A stretch of 64,000 nt of DNA from an uncultured Marinifilum sp. (GTDB lineage Bacteria > Bacteroidota > Bacteroidia > Bacteroidales > Marinifilaceae): contig NZ_OY781918.1 of assembly GCF_963677195.1 (NCBI RefSeq), positions 2,406,923 to 2,470,922 on the forward strand, in the 5' to 3' direction. Made by a program: the position numbers and the translations under genes. This document shows, one piece after another, positions 32,699-42,238 of this stretch (position 1 is its first letter; each line of letters opens with the position of its first letter). The notes below the pieces were generated by a model, which saw only the letters and a program-made list of their open reading frames with translations, was not told the DNA's origin and did no database searches.

Positions 32699-33832
32699 TT
32701 ATAACATTTTATGGTAGCAACGCTTGCGTTTGTGCTGAATGTGATCGAATGATTTCCACAATTGAATGGCTACATGATTATTTTCGAGCATGCCAGTTGT
32801 TTCGGCAAAACGAAGTCCATCGGCATTTGATGTTTTTAACAATTCGTGCATTAAAATGGATACAAATCCCAGTTTCTGACAGTCGTGGTCGATGCCTGTG
32901 AGCATTAAATCCATTTCGATAGGATGCTTGAGTGCTTGTCGTAAATACCACCATCCGAAAGGAAATAGCTTGCCTTTTGCTTTTTGTAAGGCTTTCGATA
33001 AGGAAGGTAAGGCAATAATAAATCCAACCAATTTATCCTCTTTGTTAAGAATCATTTTAACATACCGGGGATTTAGGATGGGAAAGTATTTTGAAATGTA
33101 AAAGCGAATTAGCTTTTCGGGCAATTTAAAGGTGCCAAACAGATCGGCAAAGGCATCGTTAAATACATTAAATATTTGTTCTTTATAAGGTTCAAGCTCC
33201 TTTTTCGAGGTGAAGTTAAGGGTTTGTAAAGCATATCTTTTCTTAATTAATTCGGCAATACGACCTGCTTTTTCTGGTGTTTCTTCGGGAAGGCTGATCC
33301 GAAATTCCAACCAGTCAATTTCTTTTTTATAATTAAGTCTTTCGAAATGCTTTTGGTAGTAATCGAAATGATAATCCGAAGCCATTGAAGGAAGCCATTC
33401 GTGTCCTTCTATCAACAAACCGGCATGATCAAGATTCGAAAATCCCAGAGGACCACTAACGCCTGTCATACCTTCCTGCTTTAACCACTCTTCAGCTACC
33501 GAAAAAAGTTTTTCCGACACTTCGAATTGGTCAACGAATTCCATTCGGGTGATTCTTCCTGTTTTTTCACCTTGTTTTTCTATTGCCAAACGATTCACAA
33601 TTGCACCAATTCGGCCAACAAGTTTGCCATTTTTGTAGGCCAGCCAGAATTTTGCTTTACAAAAATCGAATGCAGGATTTTTATCTGGAATTATTAATTC
33701 CAATTCGCCGGCTTTAAAAGGAGGAACCCAAAATTTATTCTTCTTGTATAAACGAAAAGGAAAGTTTACAAACTCATTACGTTGGCTTTTGCTTTGCACT
33801 TCTTTAATCAGAATGCCTGTCATGATAATCAA
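32699..33832 (-). CDS. GNAT-like N-acetyltransferase of unknown substrate
   Basis: A 377-residue protein with a clear LYKKNKFWVPPF start region and later GFIIALPSLSKAL and GIDHDCQKLGFVSILMHELL, the A/B-type acetyl-CoA-binding strands and loops of GNAT folds. A MEFVDQFEV segment and GPLGFSNLDHAGLL occur in the first half. Several Bacteroidota genomes carry this large GNAT-like family without a known role. Met1 and Met4 (base 33823) are both usable starts. It converges with the HAD gene. Confidence 0.65.
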   Translation of the reverse strand: MIIMTGILIKEVQSKSQRNEFVNFPFRLYKKNKFWVPPFKAGELELIIPDKNPAFDFCKAKFWLAYKNGKLVGRIGAIVNRLAIEKQGEKTGRITRMEFVDQFEVSEKLFSVAEEWLKQEGMTGVSGPLGFSNLDHAGLLIEGHEWLPSMASDYHFDYYQKHFERLNYKKEIDWLEFRISLPEETPEKAGRIAELIKKRYALQTLNFTSKKELEPYKEQIFNVFNDAFADLFGTFKLPEKLIRFYISKYFPILNPRYVKMILNKEDKLVGFIIALPSLSKALQKAKGKLFPFGWWYLRQALKHPIEMDLMLTGIDHDCQKLGFVSILMHELLKTSNADGLRFAETTGMLENNHVAIQLWKSFDHIQHKRKRCYHKML

Positions 33833-34005
33833 TTTTAAATAGCGTGATATTGATTACATGCTCAAATAAAGCTTGCACCTAAAGCATTTGTTTGTCTGAA
33901 ATAGGATAATCAATTGCTCTGCAATGTAGCAAAACGATATGAAAGCGTGGTGTTTTTTGACTTTAATTTGAATGTCGTAAAACAACTATTTGTGCAAAAA
34001 GTTGA

Positions 34006-35154
34006 TTAGTAAGGTTTTTTGTTAATGTGTTTTGTGTAAACCCAAGCACCAATAATGGCAGTAAAAGGCGCAACTAAAACCAAACCAAAACTACCCACCA
34101 GAGTATGTAGAATTTCTCCCGATACATAGTTCAGGTTTAAGATGTTTACCATAGGAGTGCCTTGCGCAATAAATACCATTAAAAGAGCAGAAAAACCTCC
34201 GGAGTAGGCCAGAAGAAGTGTGGTAGTCATGGTGCCAACTACAGCTTTACCTACTTCAAATCCCGATTTACGAAGTTCTTTAGTGCTAATGTTTGGCTTA
34301 GTTTGATATACCTCCGATTGTGATGCTGCAATATCCATAGAAATATCCATAACCGCTCCTGAAGAGGAAAGAAAAATTCCAGCAAGGAAAATTTCCGTTA
34401 AGTTTAAATAATTATATCCCGAGTAAAGAAGTGTTTCCGAGAAAGGTTTTATTGCTCCATGAATATTAAATAGTTTACCAAAAATAATTGCCATAATGCA
34501 GGTAATAGCAATTCCGCTCATGGCTCCTAAAAATGCAGTTAATCCTTTTTTATTAATACCAGCAACTAAAAAAACAATTGCCGAAGTTAAAAGGGCAACA
34601 ATTCCTAGCGATAAAGGAATTGGAGAATAACCCTTTAATAGCCCGGGTAGTAATAATTTCCAAATACATATCCCGGCAAATAAGAATGAGAGCATAGCTT
34701 TTACGCCTGTCCATCCAGCAAATGAGATTAAGAAAATAACGAATAAAGCCAAAAGAAAGGCTTCCAGATTTATTCGGTAATGATCAATTACATTGGCACT
34801 TATAATTTGTGAATTGTCTTGATTTAAATTAAGAACGGTTAATGTTTTATCGCCCGGAAGGAAAAATTTGTCGAACTCCATTCGTCCTACCAACTGGTTG
34901 AAAGCAGTTAGTTCTTTTCCTTTAAAAGGACCGTTTAAAATTTTTATTTGTAATGATTGCGTTCCCGTTTTTATGATTCCCGTTTCCACAATCATACTAT
35001 TATCGGTGGTTAAAACTTCTGCTTTTACTCTAATTGTATTGTCATTTTCTTTTTTAGAAAATCCGTTGGGACTAAATACAATAAAAAGACTTAAAAGAGT
35101 TAAGAGACCAATTAAAAATAGATCTGATTTATGGGGTGTTTTAAATTTAAACAT
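34006..35154 (-). CDS. YibE/F family membrane protein
   Basis: A 382-residue membrane protein. One helix near residues 13-29 leads to a soluble beta-rich part (about 40-120, holding VKAEVLTTDNSMIVETG and GPFKGKELTAFNQL), then seven or eight transmembrane helices (about 130-375). The FLAGIFLSSSGAVMDISMDIAAS segment (seen as two runs) is the signature of the YibE/F family, known from Gram-positive bacteria and present in Bacteroidota, with no known function. A transport role is only inference. It is a monocistronic gene, 140 bases from the alkaline phosphatase terminator side. Confidence 0.8.
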   Translation of the reverse strand: MFKFKTPHKSDLFLIGLLTLLSLFIVFSPNGFSKKENDNTIRVKAEVLTTDNSMIVETGIIKTGTQSLQIKILNGPFKGKELTAFNQLVGRMEFDKFFLPGDKTLTVLNLNQDNSQIISANVIDHYRINLEAFLLALFVIFLISFAGWTGVKAMLSFLFAGICIWKLLLPGLLKGYSPIPLSLGIVALLTSAIVFLVAGINKKGLTAFLGAMSGIAITCIMAIIFGKLFNIHGAIKPFSETLLYSGYNYLNLTEIFLAGIFLSSSGAVMDISMDIAASQSEVYQTKPNISTKELRKSGFEVGKAVVGTMTTTLLLAYSGGFSALLMVFIAQGTPMVNILNLNYVSGEILHTLVGSFGLVLVAPFTAIIGAWVYTKHINKKPY

Positions 35155-35249
35155 GCTGTAAAGTTATAAAAGTCTGGAAAAGAACAAGAATCAAAAGCTT
35201 TTAGTATGAATAAGTTATTTTTGAATATAAATTCTAAATTAGTAGCATT

Positions 35250-35275
35250 AAAAAGCCCCGCATTTTTGCGAGGCT
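35250..35275 (-). terminator. Terminator-like hairpin between the YibE/F and phosphatase genes
   Basis: AGCCCCGC / GCGAGGCT with a six-base loop is followed on the minus strand by a T-run (bases 35250-35253). It lies 20 bases after the alkaline phosphatase stop codon, so it ends that gene. Confidence 0.85.
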
Positions 35276-35294
35276 AATTTCATATATTATTGAT

Positions 35295-36815
35295 TTACTG
35301 GATAAGTTTCTTTAGTTTTTTAAAAACATCGGTATTATCGAAAAAACCAGTAAAGTTATCGGCTCCAACTCCAATAGAACGAATTGGAATGGGTGCTGCC
35401 GTGTGTGAAAATGAGGTCCAGCCAATACCTGCTTTCTGCGATAAAATATGACAAGCAGTAACAGTAAAAGGATCGTAGCTTCCATATAGTAAGTAGAATT
35501 GGTCATCTTTAGACATTTTATAATCGTAGACCATACTTTTTTCGAAAGCATCTTTTAATTGCTGCAGTTCAAATTTGTTAAGTTTTAGATTTTTTTCTTC
35601 ATCGTCCAAACCAAAATGTTTCTTAACTAATTCGAGACCGTAATTTACATCGGGTTGTTTTGTATTTTCTCTGTATTTTTTTACCAAGTGAGAAAATTTT
35701 TCATAGGATAAATTTTGGTTTTTCAAAAGGGCAAAGGCCGATTGGTAGTGACTTCCTGCAAATCCTAATGCCATTCCACCGGTTTCATGATCGCCTCCAA
35801 CAAGAATTAAAGTTTCTTTTGGATGTTTTTTATAAAATTCAAGAGCAGCCGAAACAGCTTTATCTAACTGTAATACTTCTTTAATTACTGTGGCAGCATC
35901 GTTAGCATGGCAAGCCCAATCAATTTTACCTGCTTCTATCATCATAAAAAAACCATGCTTGTTATCAAGTAGTTCAATTCCTTTACGTGTAAAATCTTCC
36001 AGCGAAATATCTGTGTTTTCATTCTGATCGATGGAATAAGGAAGAGATTTTCCTCCAGCTAGTTTAGGAGCAATGCTAATAATTTTATCATCTCCTTTTT
36101 TTAGAGATTTAAAACCTTCAAGAGTGTTTATTATTCTGTATCCTCTTGCTTTAGCTACTTCCAGCGAATTTGGTTTTTTCTTAGTTAATTTTTGGTCGGT
36201 ACCCATTCCAAAATTTGCCATGCTATTATTTTCATCTATTTTTCCATCTCCTTCGGGATGTTTAAATCCTCCTCCGGCAAAATAGTTAAAACCACTCGCA
36301 CTTAAATCTAAACTTATATCGTAGTACATGTTGCGGGTTGGCTGATGTGCATAGAATGCAGCCGGTGTTGCATGATCGATCGATACAGAGGTAACAATAC
36401 CAACTTTATAGCCTTTTTCTTTTGCTATTTCGGCAATCGATTTTAATGGTTTTTCACGTTTTGCATCCATACCAATGGTACTTATGCTTGTTTTCTTACC
36501 AGAAGATAAAGCTGTGCCAGCTGCTGCCGATCCGGTAATAAATCGATCGCTCGCATAGGTGGTATAAAATCCCTGATTTGGTAATGTTGTAAAGTTTAGT
36601 CTTTTAATACCATTGCTTTTGTTTATAGCTCCTAAATAGGCTTCGGCTGTGTTTGCCTGTGATAATCCCATTCCATCGCCTATAAAAAAGAAAATGTATT
36701 TAGGTGTTGAAACTTTATTTTTAGAATTATTGTTTGCATAAACATTTACCAATGATGCTGCTAGTATTGCTACAGATAACAGCCAAATACGTATACCTAA
36801 TCTTGTTTTTAACAT
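35295..36815 (-). CDS. Periplasmic alkaline phosphatase
   Basis: A 506-residue exported enzyme with a signal peptide (about residues 1-27, ending VYANN). It cleaves phosphomonoesters. Visible motifs: FFIGDGMGLSQANTAEAYLG (Asp near the metal site), ITGSAAAGTALSSGKK with the nucleophile Ser, VTSVSIDHATPAAF, MIEAGKIDWACHANDA, LVGGDHETGGMAL and SHTAAPIPI. The residue before the nucleophile is Gly, where E. coli PhoA and most relatives have Asp (TDSAA). Long insertions at about residues 180-250 and 400-440 are normal for Bacteroidota members. Upstream is an acyl-CoA ligase on the same strand, 70 bases away. Confidence 0.92.
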   Translation of the reverse strand: MLKTRLGIRIWLLSVAILAASLVNVYANNNSKNKVSTPKYIFFFIGDGMGLSQANTAEAYLGAINKSNGIKRLNFTTLPNQGFYTTYASDRFITGSAAAGTALSSGKKTSISTIGMDAKREKPLKSIAEIAKEKGYKVGIVTSVSIDHATPAAFYAHQPTRNMYYDISLDLSASGFNYFAGGGFKHPEGDGKIDENNSMANFGMGTDQKLTKKKPNSLEVAKARGYRIINTLEGFKSLKKGDDKIISIAPKLAGGKSLPYSIDQNENTDISLEDFTRKGIELLDNKHGFFMMIEAGKIDWACHANDAATVIKEVLQLDKAVSAALEFYKKHPKETLILVGGDHETGGMALGFAGSHYQSAFALLKNQNLSYEKFSHLVKKYRENTKQPDVNYGLELVKKHFGLDDEEKNLKLNKFELQQLKDAFEKSMVYDYKMSKDDQFYLLYGSYDPFTVTACHILSQKAGIGWTSFSHTAAPIPIRSIGVGADNFTGFFDNTDVFKKLKKLIQ

Positions 36816-36885
36816 GATCTAATTGTTTTTTGAAGCTACAAAGCTTGTGTTATTTATACAAGTAAGAATGTATTTTATCTAATTC

Positions 36886-38790
36886 TTAAATCATTTTATT
36901 AATACTCTCTTTATTTAAGGAGTTAAAGAAATTTTTACCCTTTGGAGAATATAAATAATCTACATAATTTTTAAAGTAAGTAATTACTTTATCGCGAACT
37001 ACTTTCATGGTTGAATTTAGTAATTTATTTTCTTCGGTGAATGCTTCCGGTAGAATTGCAACAGCAGTAGGAAGCCATCGGAGAGGAAACATATCTTCAT
37101 ATTTGCCTCCCGGGCGATATTCATTTATCTCAGCTTGCAACAATTCCAGAGCAGCTTTTTGTCCTTCTTCGCTATTGGCAGTTAGGTTTATTTTTCTAAG
37201 GTGAGCAAGAATTGCGGCTTTATTGGGAACAATTAAAGCTATTGTGTAAGGATTCTGATTGTTATATAGAATGCATTGTTCCATGTAAGGTGATTGATCA
37301 ACAAAAGCTTCTTCGATTCCTTCTGGGCTGAATTTTTCACCATCGTTGGCAATTAGTAAAGATTTAAATCGGCCCAAAACATGTAGAAAACCATCATTAT
37401 CCATATATCCCATATCGCCTGTGTGTAGCCAGCCGTCACGAAGACTTTCTGCAGATGCTTTTTCATTTTTCCAGTAGCCTTTCATTACGTTGCCACCTTT
37501 TATTACTATTTCACCTTTTTCTCCATCAGGAAGTTTTTTACCTTCATCATTGGCAATTTTAAGTTCCATATTACTTACCAAAAAACCCGAAGATCCTAAT
37601 TTATGTTTATGGTGAGCGTTCGAGGATATAATAGGAGAAGCTTCGGATAATCCGTATCCTTGATACATGGGGATACCAATGGCATAGAAAAAACGTTGCA
37701 GTTCAATATCAAGTAAAGCTCCACCTCCCACAAAAAATTTTAGGTTACCACCAAAGTTTTCTCTGATTTTTGAAAATAGAATTTTATCGTAAAATGCATA
37801 CATAGGTTTTAGTAATTTTCGTACGCCTTTACCTTTGTCCCAACCGTATCCATTGTATTTGTATGCCAATTGTAAAGCTTTATTAAAAAGTTTTTCGGTT
37901 TTAGGACCTTTTGCTTTAATTCCTTTTTCAATATTTTTTTTAAAATTTTTAGCCAAGGCAGGAACGCTCATTAATATGTCAGGCTTAATTTCTTTAATGT
38001 TAATAGGGATATTTTTTAAGGCTTCCATTGGTGATTTACCTTGCTGAACAGCTGCAATTGAAGCACCTTTAAGCATAAAGCTATAGATTCCGGCAGTGTG
38101 TGCAAAGGAATGATCCCAGGGTAAAATCAGCAGAGTTTTAAAATGTTCGGGAATATGCATTAAACTCGACGACTGAATTACATTACTCGTGTAATTGTTA
38201 TGAGTAAGAATAATTCCTTTAGGATCGGCCGTGGTGCCCGATGTATATGAAATATTGGCGTTATCATTAGCTTGAATATTTTGTTGAATAATATCCAGAT
38301 CTTCCTTTTTTTCAGGGCTTAATGTTTTGCCAAGCTCAATAATATCCGAAAGATAAATTTCATTATCATTAATTTCTAAATCTTCATCAATAACAATTAT
38401 TTTTTCTAGCGTATCAATTTGATCTTTAATAGAACGTATTTTTTCTAAATGATTTCCCGATACAATAACAAATCGTGCTTCGGAATGAATCAATCTAAAT
38501 TTTAATTCGTTTTGAGCATCTAATTTTACCGATAAGGGAACATTTACACCAGCAGAATATAGAATCCCTAATTCGGAAAGTACCCATGCATTTCTTCCTT
38601 CCGATAAAAGTCCGACTCTATCTCCTTTATTTATTCCGGAGGCATATAAACCAAAGGCCAAATTTTTTACTTGTTTATGAAGATCTTCATAACTTAGCGA
38701 TTCATATTGCTTCTTAGTTTTTTCCCACAAGTAAGGATTTGTACCATATTTTTTAACGCTCTGCTCAAAGAGTTGAATGATTGTATTCAT
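36886..38790 (-). CDS. Long-chain acyl-CoA ligase (AMP-binding)
   Basis: A 634-residue adenylate-forming enzyme of the FadD/FAA1 type, which activates fatty acids through acyl-AMP to acyl-CoA. Motifs: the P-loop-like ISYTSGTTADPKGI (about residues 177-190), GYGLSEASPI (A5), GWLHTGDMGYMD (A7) and FSPEGIEEAF plus a C-terminal Lys-containing region. The length and DKILFSKIRENFGGNLKFF segment agree with eukaryote-like long-chain ligases common in Bacteroidota. A TATTTTTG promoter lies 44 bases upstream of the start. Confidence 0.93.
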   Translation of the reverse strand: MNTIIQLFEQSVKKYGTNPYLWEKTKKQYESLSYEDLHKQVKNLAFGLYASGINKGDRVGLLSEGRNAWVLSELGILYSAGVNVPLSVKLDAQNELKFRLIHSEARFVIVSGNHLEKIRSIKDQIDTLEKIIVIDEDLEINDNEIYLSDIIELGKTLSPEKKEDLDIIQQNIQANDNANISYTSGTTADPKGIILTHNNYTSNVIQSSSLMHIPEHFKTLLILPWDHSFAHTAGIYSFMLKGASIAAVQQGKSPMEALKNIPINIKEIKPDILMSVPALAKNFKKNIEKGIKAKGPKTEKLFNKALQLAYKYNGYGWDKGKGVRKLLKPMYAFYDKILFSKIRENFGGNLKFFVGGGALLDIELQRFFYAIGIPMYQGYGLSEASPIISSNAHHKHKLGSSGFLVSNMELKIANDEGKKLPDGEKGEIVIKGGNVMKGYWKNEKASAESLRDGWLHTGDMGYMDNDGFLHVLGRFKSLLIANDGEKFSPEGIEEAFVDQSPYMEQCILYNNQNPYTIALIVPNKAAILAHLRKINLTANSEEGQKAALELLQAEINEYRPGGKYEDMFPLRWLPTAVAILPEAFTEENKLLNSTMKVVRDKVITYFKNYVDYLYSPKGKNFFNSLNKESINKMI

Positions 38791-39100
38791 GTATATATTG
38801 TAAAAAAAAGTTGTGCTTCAGATTTTAGAATTCCAAAAATAGCTGAATTGAGCGGTCAAAGCAAATAGCAATAGTTAAAAAAAGATAAGTTATCGTATCC
38901 AAAATTTGTATAATAACTTAATTATAACAGAATAAAAAGCTGATTAATGTTCTTGATTATGCTGTTTAGAATATTTACTTTCAAGATAATGATTTTTAGA
39001 ATTGAATTATGAAAGAAACTGAAAGTTTAGATTCTGTTTTAACAAATCGATTTTAATTTCTTGATAGAGAAATATTAATGATACTTTAATACAAACATGA
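38791..39100. other. Divergent promoter region
   Basis: This 310-base AT-rich gap separates the minus-strand acyl-CoA ligase from the plus-strand class V aminotransferase. It holds the ligase promoter at 38834-38865. I see no clear TAnnTTTG box for the plus-strand gene, no hairpin of note and no open reading frame. Confidence 0.6.
38834..38865 (-). promoter_or_regulatory. Promoter of the acyl-CoA ligase gene
   Basis: On the minus strand, TATTTTTG at 38841-38834 matches TAnnTTTG, with TTTG (38865-38862) 20 bases further upstream as a -33 element. Transcription would start near 38830, a leader of about 40 bases. Confidence 0.65.
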
Positions 39101-40564
39101 ATGAGTAATTTGGAAGAATATTTTAAAAAATTTAGAGAAAATACCATAGGTTACGATGCTAGTTTTTATTCACCTTATGGAAGACAAAATATTATTTATG
39201 GAGATTGGATTGCCAGTGGTCGATTATATTGGCCAATAGAGGATAAAATGGTAAAAGAATTTGGTCCTTATGTGGCTAATACTCATACCGAAACAAACGA
39301 AACAGGTACATTAATGACTCAGTCTTACCATAGGGCACAAGAGTTAATTAAAAAACACGTTAATGCCGACTCTGAAGATGTTATTATTCATGCTGGCTTT
39401 GGAATGACTGCAGTTGTAAATAAATTACAACGTATTTTGGGTTTGAAAGGATGTAGTCCTTTTAAAGATCATCCTAACGAAAAACCTGTTGTATTTTTAA
39501 CACACATGGAACATCATTCTAATCAAACTTCGTGGTATGAAACCAATGTTGATGTAGTTGTTGTTCCTCCTGGAAAAGATTTAACTATAGATTTGGATGA
39601 GCTTCGCAAACAACTGGAAAAATATAAAAACCGTGTAACAAAGATTGGTTCTTTTTCGGCCTGTTCAAATGTTACTGGTATTGTAACTCCTTATCACGAA
39701 ATGGCAAAAATAATGCACCAGAATGGTGGTATTTGTTTTATCGATTTTGCAGCATCGGCACCTTATGTTGATATCGATATGCATCCTGAAGATAAATTAA
39801 TGAAACTGGATGGTATTTTCTTTTCGCCACATAAATTTTTGGGTGGTCCGGGTTCATCCGGAGTTATGATATTTGATTCGAAGTTATACAATAGCGAAGT
39901 GCCTGATAATCCGGGAGGAGGTACTGTAGACTGGACTAATCCATGGGGTAAATACAAATATATTGATAATATTGAGCTTAGAGAAGATGGTGGAACACCA
40001 GGTTTTCTTCAGGCTATTCGTGTTGCTCTGGCTATTGAATTAAAAAATCAAATGGGAACAAAAAATATTATTGCGCGCGAAAAGGAACTTCTCGATCTTG
40101 CTTTTTGTAGGTTAAAAGCAGTTAAAGATGTGCATGTGCTAGCCGATAATGTTCAAAAACGCCTAGGTATCCTTTCTTTCTATGTTGAATATATTCATTA
40201 CAATTTATTGGTTAAATTATTAAACGATCGTTTTGGAATTCAGGTAAGGGGTGGTTGCGCATGTGCCGGTACTTATGGGCATTACTTATTAGAGGTTAGC
40301 CAGGAGCAATCCGATGCTATTACAAGTGAAATTACACTGGGTGATTTATCGCATAAACCTGGTTGGGTGCGTTGGTCTTTACATCCTACTTCTACAGATG
40401 GGGAGGTTTTGTATTTTATTGATTCCTTGGAAAAGCTTATTGATAATTATGAAGAGTGGAAAAACGACTATTCTTACAACAAAAAAAATAACGAATTTTA
40501 TTATAGTGGAACTAATGAAATAACAAATAAAATAATGGTTAACGATTTATTTAAACTTCAATAA
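39101..40564 (+). CDS. Class V PLP-dependent aminotransferase (cysteine desulfurase-like)
   Basis: A 487-residue cytosolic fold-type I enzyme. PLP-site features: ANTHTETNETGT near residue 60, HAGFGMTAVVNKL, FLTHMEHHSNQTSW, SFSACSNVTGI, CFIDFAASAPYVDI with the PLP Asp, and the Schiff-base Lys in FFSPHKFLGGPGSSG (about residue 247). A later RGGCACAGTYGHYLL puts Cys residues near the position of the cysteine desulfurase active-site loop. It is about 80 residues longer than IscS/SufS. It could be a desulfurase, an isopenicillin N epimerase-like enzyme or a different lyase. It stands alone, with no Isc/Suf partner nearby. Confidence 0.8.
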   Translation: MSNLEEYFKKFRENTIGYDASFYSPYGRQNIIYGDWIASGRLYWPIEDKMVKEFGPYVANTHTETNETGTLMTQSYHRAQELIKKHVNADSEDVIIHAGFGMTAVVNKLQRILGLKGCSPFKDHPNEKPVVFLTHMEHHSNQTSWYETNVDVVVVPPGKDLTIDLDELRKQLEKYKNRVTKIGSFSACSNVTGIVTPYHEMAKIMHQNGGICFIDFAASAPYVDIDMHPEDKLMKLDGIFFSPHKFLGGPGSSGVMIFDSKLYNSEVPDNPGGGTVDWTNPWGKYKYIDNIELREDGGTPGFLQAIRVALAIELKNQMGTKNIIAREKELLDLAFCRLKAVKDVHVLADNVQKRLGILSFYVEYIHYNLLVKLLNDRFGIQVRGGCACAGTYGHYLLEVSQEQSDAITSEITLGDLSHKPGWVRWSLHPTSTDGEVLYFIDSLEKLIDNYEEWKNDYSYNKKNNEFYYSGTNEITNKIMVNDLFKLQ

Positions 40565-40648
40565 TATGATTTAAAGATATGCATTTAACTATCTAAACAA
40601 TAAATAAGAATTGGCAGTAAAAATTTATATTCAGATATTTTTATATTT

Positions 40649-41602
40649 TTGGAAAAGATTAATAAAGCAGAAAATAAAGTGTACGATATAATAGGAGATA
40701 TTCATGGCGATGCTACAACATTAAAAAAGATGTTATTAGCACTTGGCTACGAGGATGGTGAGGAAGGATTTTGTCACTCAAACAGAAAAGCAGTATTTGT
40801 AGGTGATTTTGTTGATAGAGGAGCTAATATTTTTGAGACACTTAAAATTGTTAAGAAAATGGTTACTGTAGGTAATGCATACGCAGTATTGGGTAATCAT
40901 GAATTAAATGTAATTGCTTATTATACAAAAGATAGTGATGGATTGTATCTGCGCGAACATAGTATAAAGAATAGAGCTCAAATTAAGAATACTTACCAAG
41001 AATTTAAAAAAGATAAACCAAGAAGAAAAAAATATATTAAGTGGCTAAGATCATTGCCGGTTTTTCTCGAGTTGGAAGGTTTTAGAGTTGTTCATGCTTG
41101 TTGGGATCAGCAAGCTGTTGATCTTTTGAGAAAAGTAAATCCTGAAAATTGTCTAAGTAAATCATTTTTACGAGATATTTATTTGAAAAAGGGAAAGGTG
41201 TTTAAAGCACTAATGCTTCTTTTAAAAGGAAGAGAGTTCAATTTTCCGGCCGATATGATAATTAAAGATGCTTATGGCTTTAAGCGTACTGCCTATCGTA
41301 TTAAATGGTGGGAGCCAATGGATGGGAAAAGTTTTGAAGATATTTCTTTTGGAAACCGATTTAAATTGCCAGAATATACAATTCCATCGCAATTATGTTA
41401 CTATATACCTTTGTATAAAAATGAAGAACCTCCTGTATTCTTTGGGCATTATTGTTTAAATGGTAAAGCAGGTGTACTTAGCAAAAATTTATGCTGTGTA
41501 GATGGATGTTTGGCAAACGGAGGTAATTTGGTTGCATATCGTTTTAATGGTTCTGTAAAATTAGATCAGACTAATATTTTTACTGTTAATAAAGTTATTT
41601 AA
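40649..41602 (+). CDS. Calcineurin-like metallophosphoesterase
   Basis: A 317-residue phosphoesterase of the PrpE/serine-threonine protein phosphatase-like type. Metal-ligand motifs: IIGDIHGD (residues 14-21), VFVGDFVDRGAN and AVLGNHELNVIAY, then a late FFGHYCLNG. The frame starts with TTG at 40649; GTG at 40679 (Met-Tyr-Asp-Ile-Ile) is an equally plausible start because the catalytic strand begins right after. A sequence TATTTTTG at 40644-40651 would be a good -7 promoter element if the GTG start is used. Physiological substrate unknown. Confidence 0.8.
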   Translation: MEKINKAENKVYDIIGDIHGDATTLKKMLLALGYEDGEEGFCHSNRKAVFVGDFVDRGANIFETLKIVKKMVTVGNAYAVLGNHELNVIAYYTKDSDGLYLREHSIKNRAQIKNTYQEFKKDKPRRKKYIKWLRSLPVFLELEGFRVVHACWDQQAVDLLRKVNPENCLSKSFLRDIYLKKGKVFKALMLLLKGREFNFPADMIIKDAYGFKRTAYRIKWWEPMDGKSFEDISFGNRFKLPEYTIPSQLCYYIPLYKNEEPPVFFGHYCLNGKAGVLSKNLCCVDGCLANGGNLVAYRFNGSVKLDQTNIFTVNKVI

Positions 41603-41611
41603 AGCTCTTAG

Positions 41612-41983
41612 TTAGGGATTTTTTCTTGTATGTATTAAAAACATAATTCCCGAAAAGCATAGTGGTATTAAAAGTAGAAAAACTTCCCATCGCATAGAAT
41701 CTAAGAAACCGTATAAAGCAATTCCAATGCTACATATAATCATTGTTATTGCACCTGCTTTAATCTTCCAAAACGTAAGAAGAAAGCCTAATCCGTAGGT
41801 TAAGGATAGTGCATAAAATAAAAAGACCCAAAATTCGCTTTTATTGTTTAGTGTATCAAAATTAGATATAAACTCGGGAAGAATAAATAAAATATAAACT
41901 CCTGCAATAAGAAACCCTACAATACGAGCTAAAATAAGCATAAAATGGGAAGGGTGATCTTGGTATTTCAGTCTTTTATTCAT
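41612..41983 (-). CDS. Small membrane protein of unknown function
   Basis: A 123-residue protein with about four transmembrane helices (residues about 17-35, 48-67, 74-91 and 97-115) and charged ends (MNKRLKYQDHPSH at the start, HTRKNP at the end). It has no signal peptide and no recognised family. It converges with the phosphoesterase gene, with nine bases between stop codons. Upstream is a 255-base gap shared with the divergent HAD gene. Confidence 0.6.
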   Translation of the reverse strand: MNKRLKYQDHPSHFMLILARIVGFLIAGVYILFILPEFISNFDTLNNKSEFWVFLFYALSLTYGLGFLLTFWKIKAGAITMIICSIGIALYGFLDSMRWEVFLLLIPLCFSGIMFLIHTRKNP

Positions 41984-42238
41984 ATTGTATTTTTTTGTTG
42001 GGAAGCAACTAAACTTGCTTTATAAGTAGTTTATACATAATTAAATGTACAAAATACTATTTCGATAATCAATTTTTAAACTGAAAAAGATAATAAGCTT
42101 ATTGATATAAAACGGGTTTGTACATTAAAGGTTTGTATTTTTACACTTTGGAATTATTGAATTATATTGTGGCCTTCCCAAAAAAGGAACATGATATCTG
42201 TTTAACAGTAGTGCTAAATTTTTATAATTAATTTTTTA

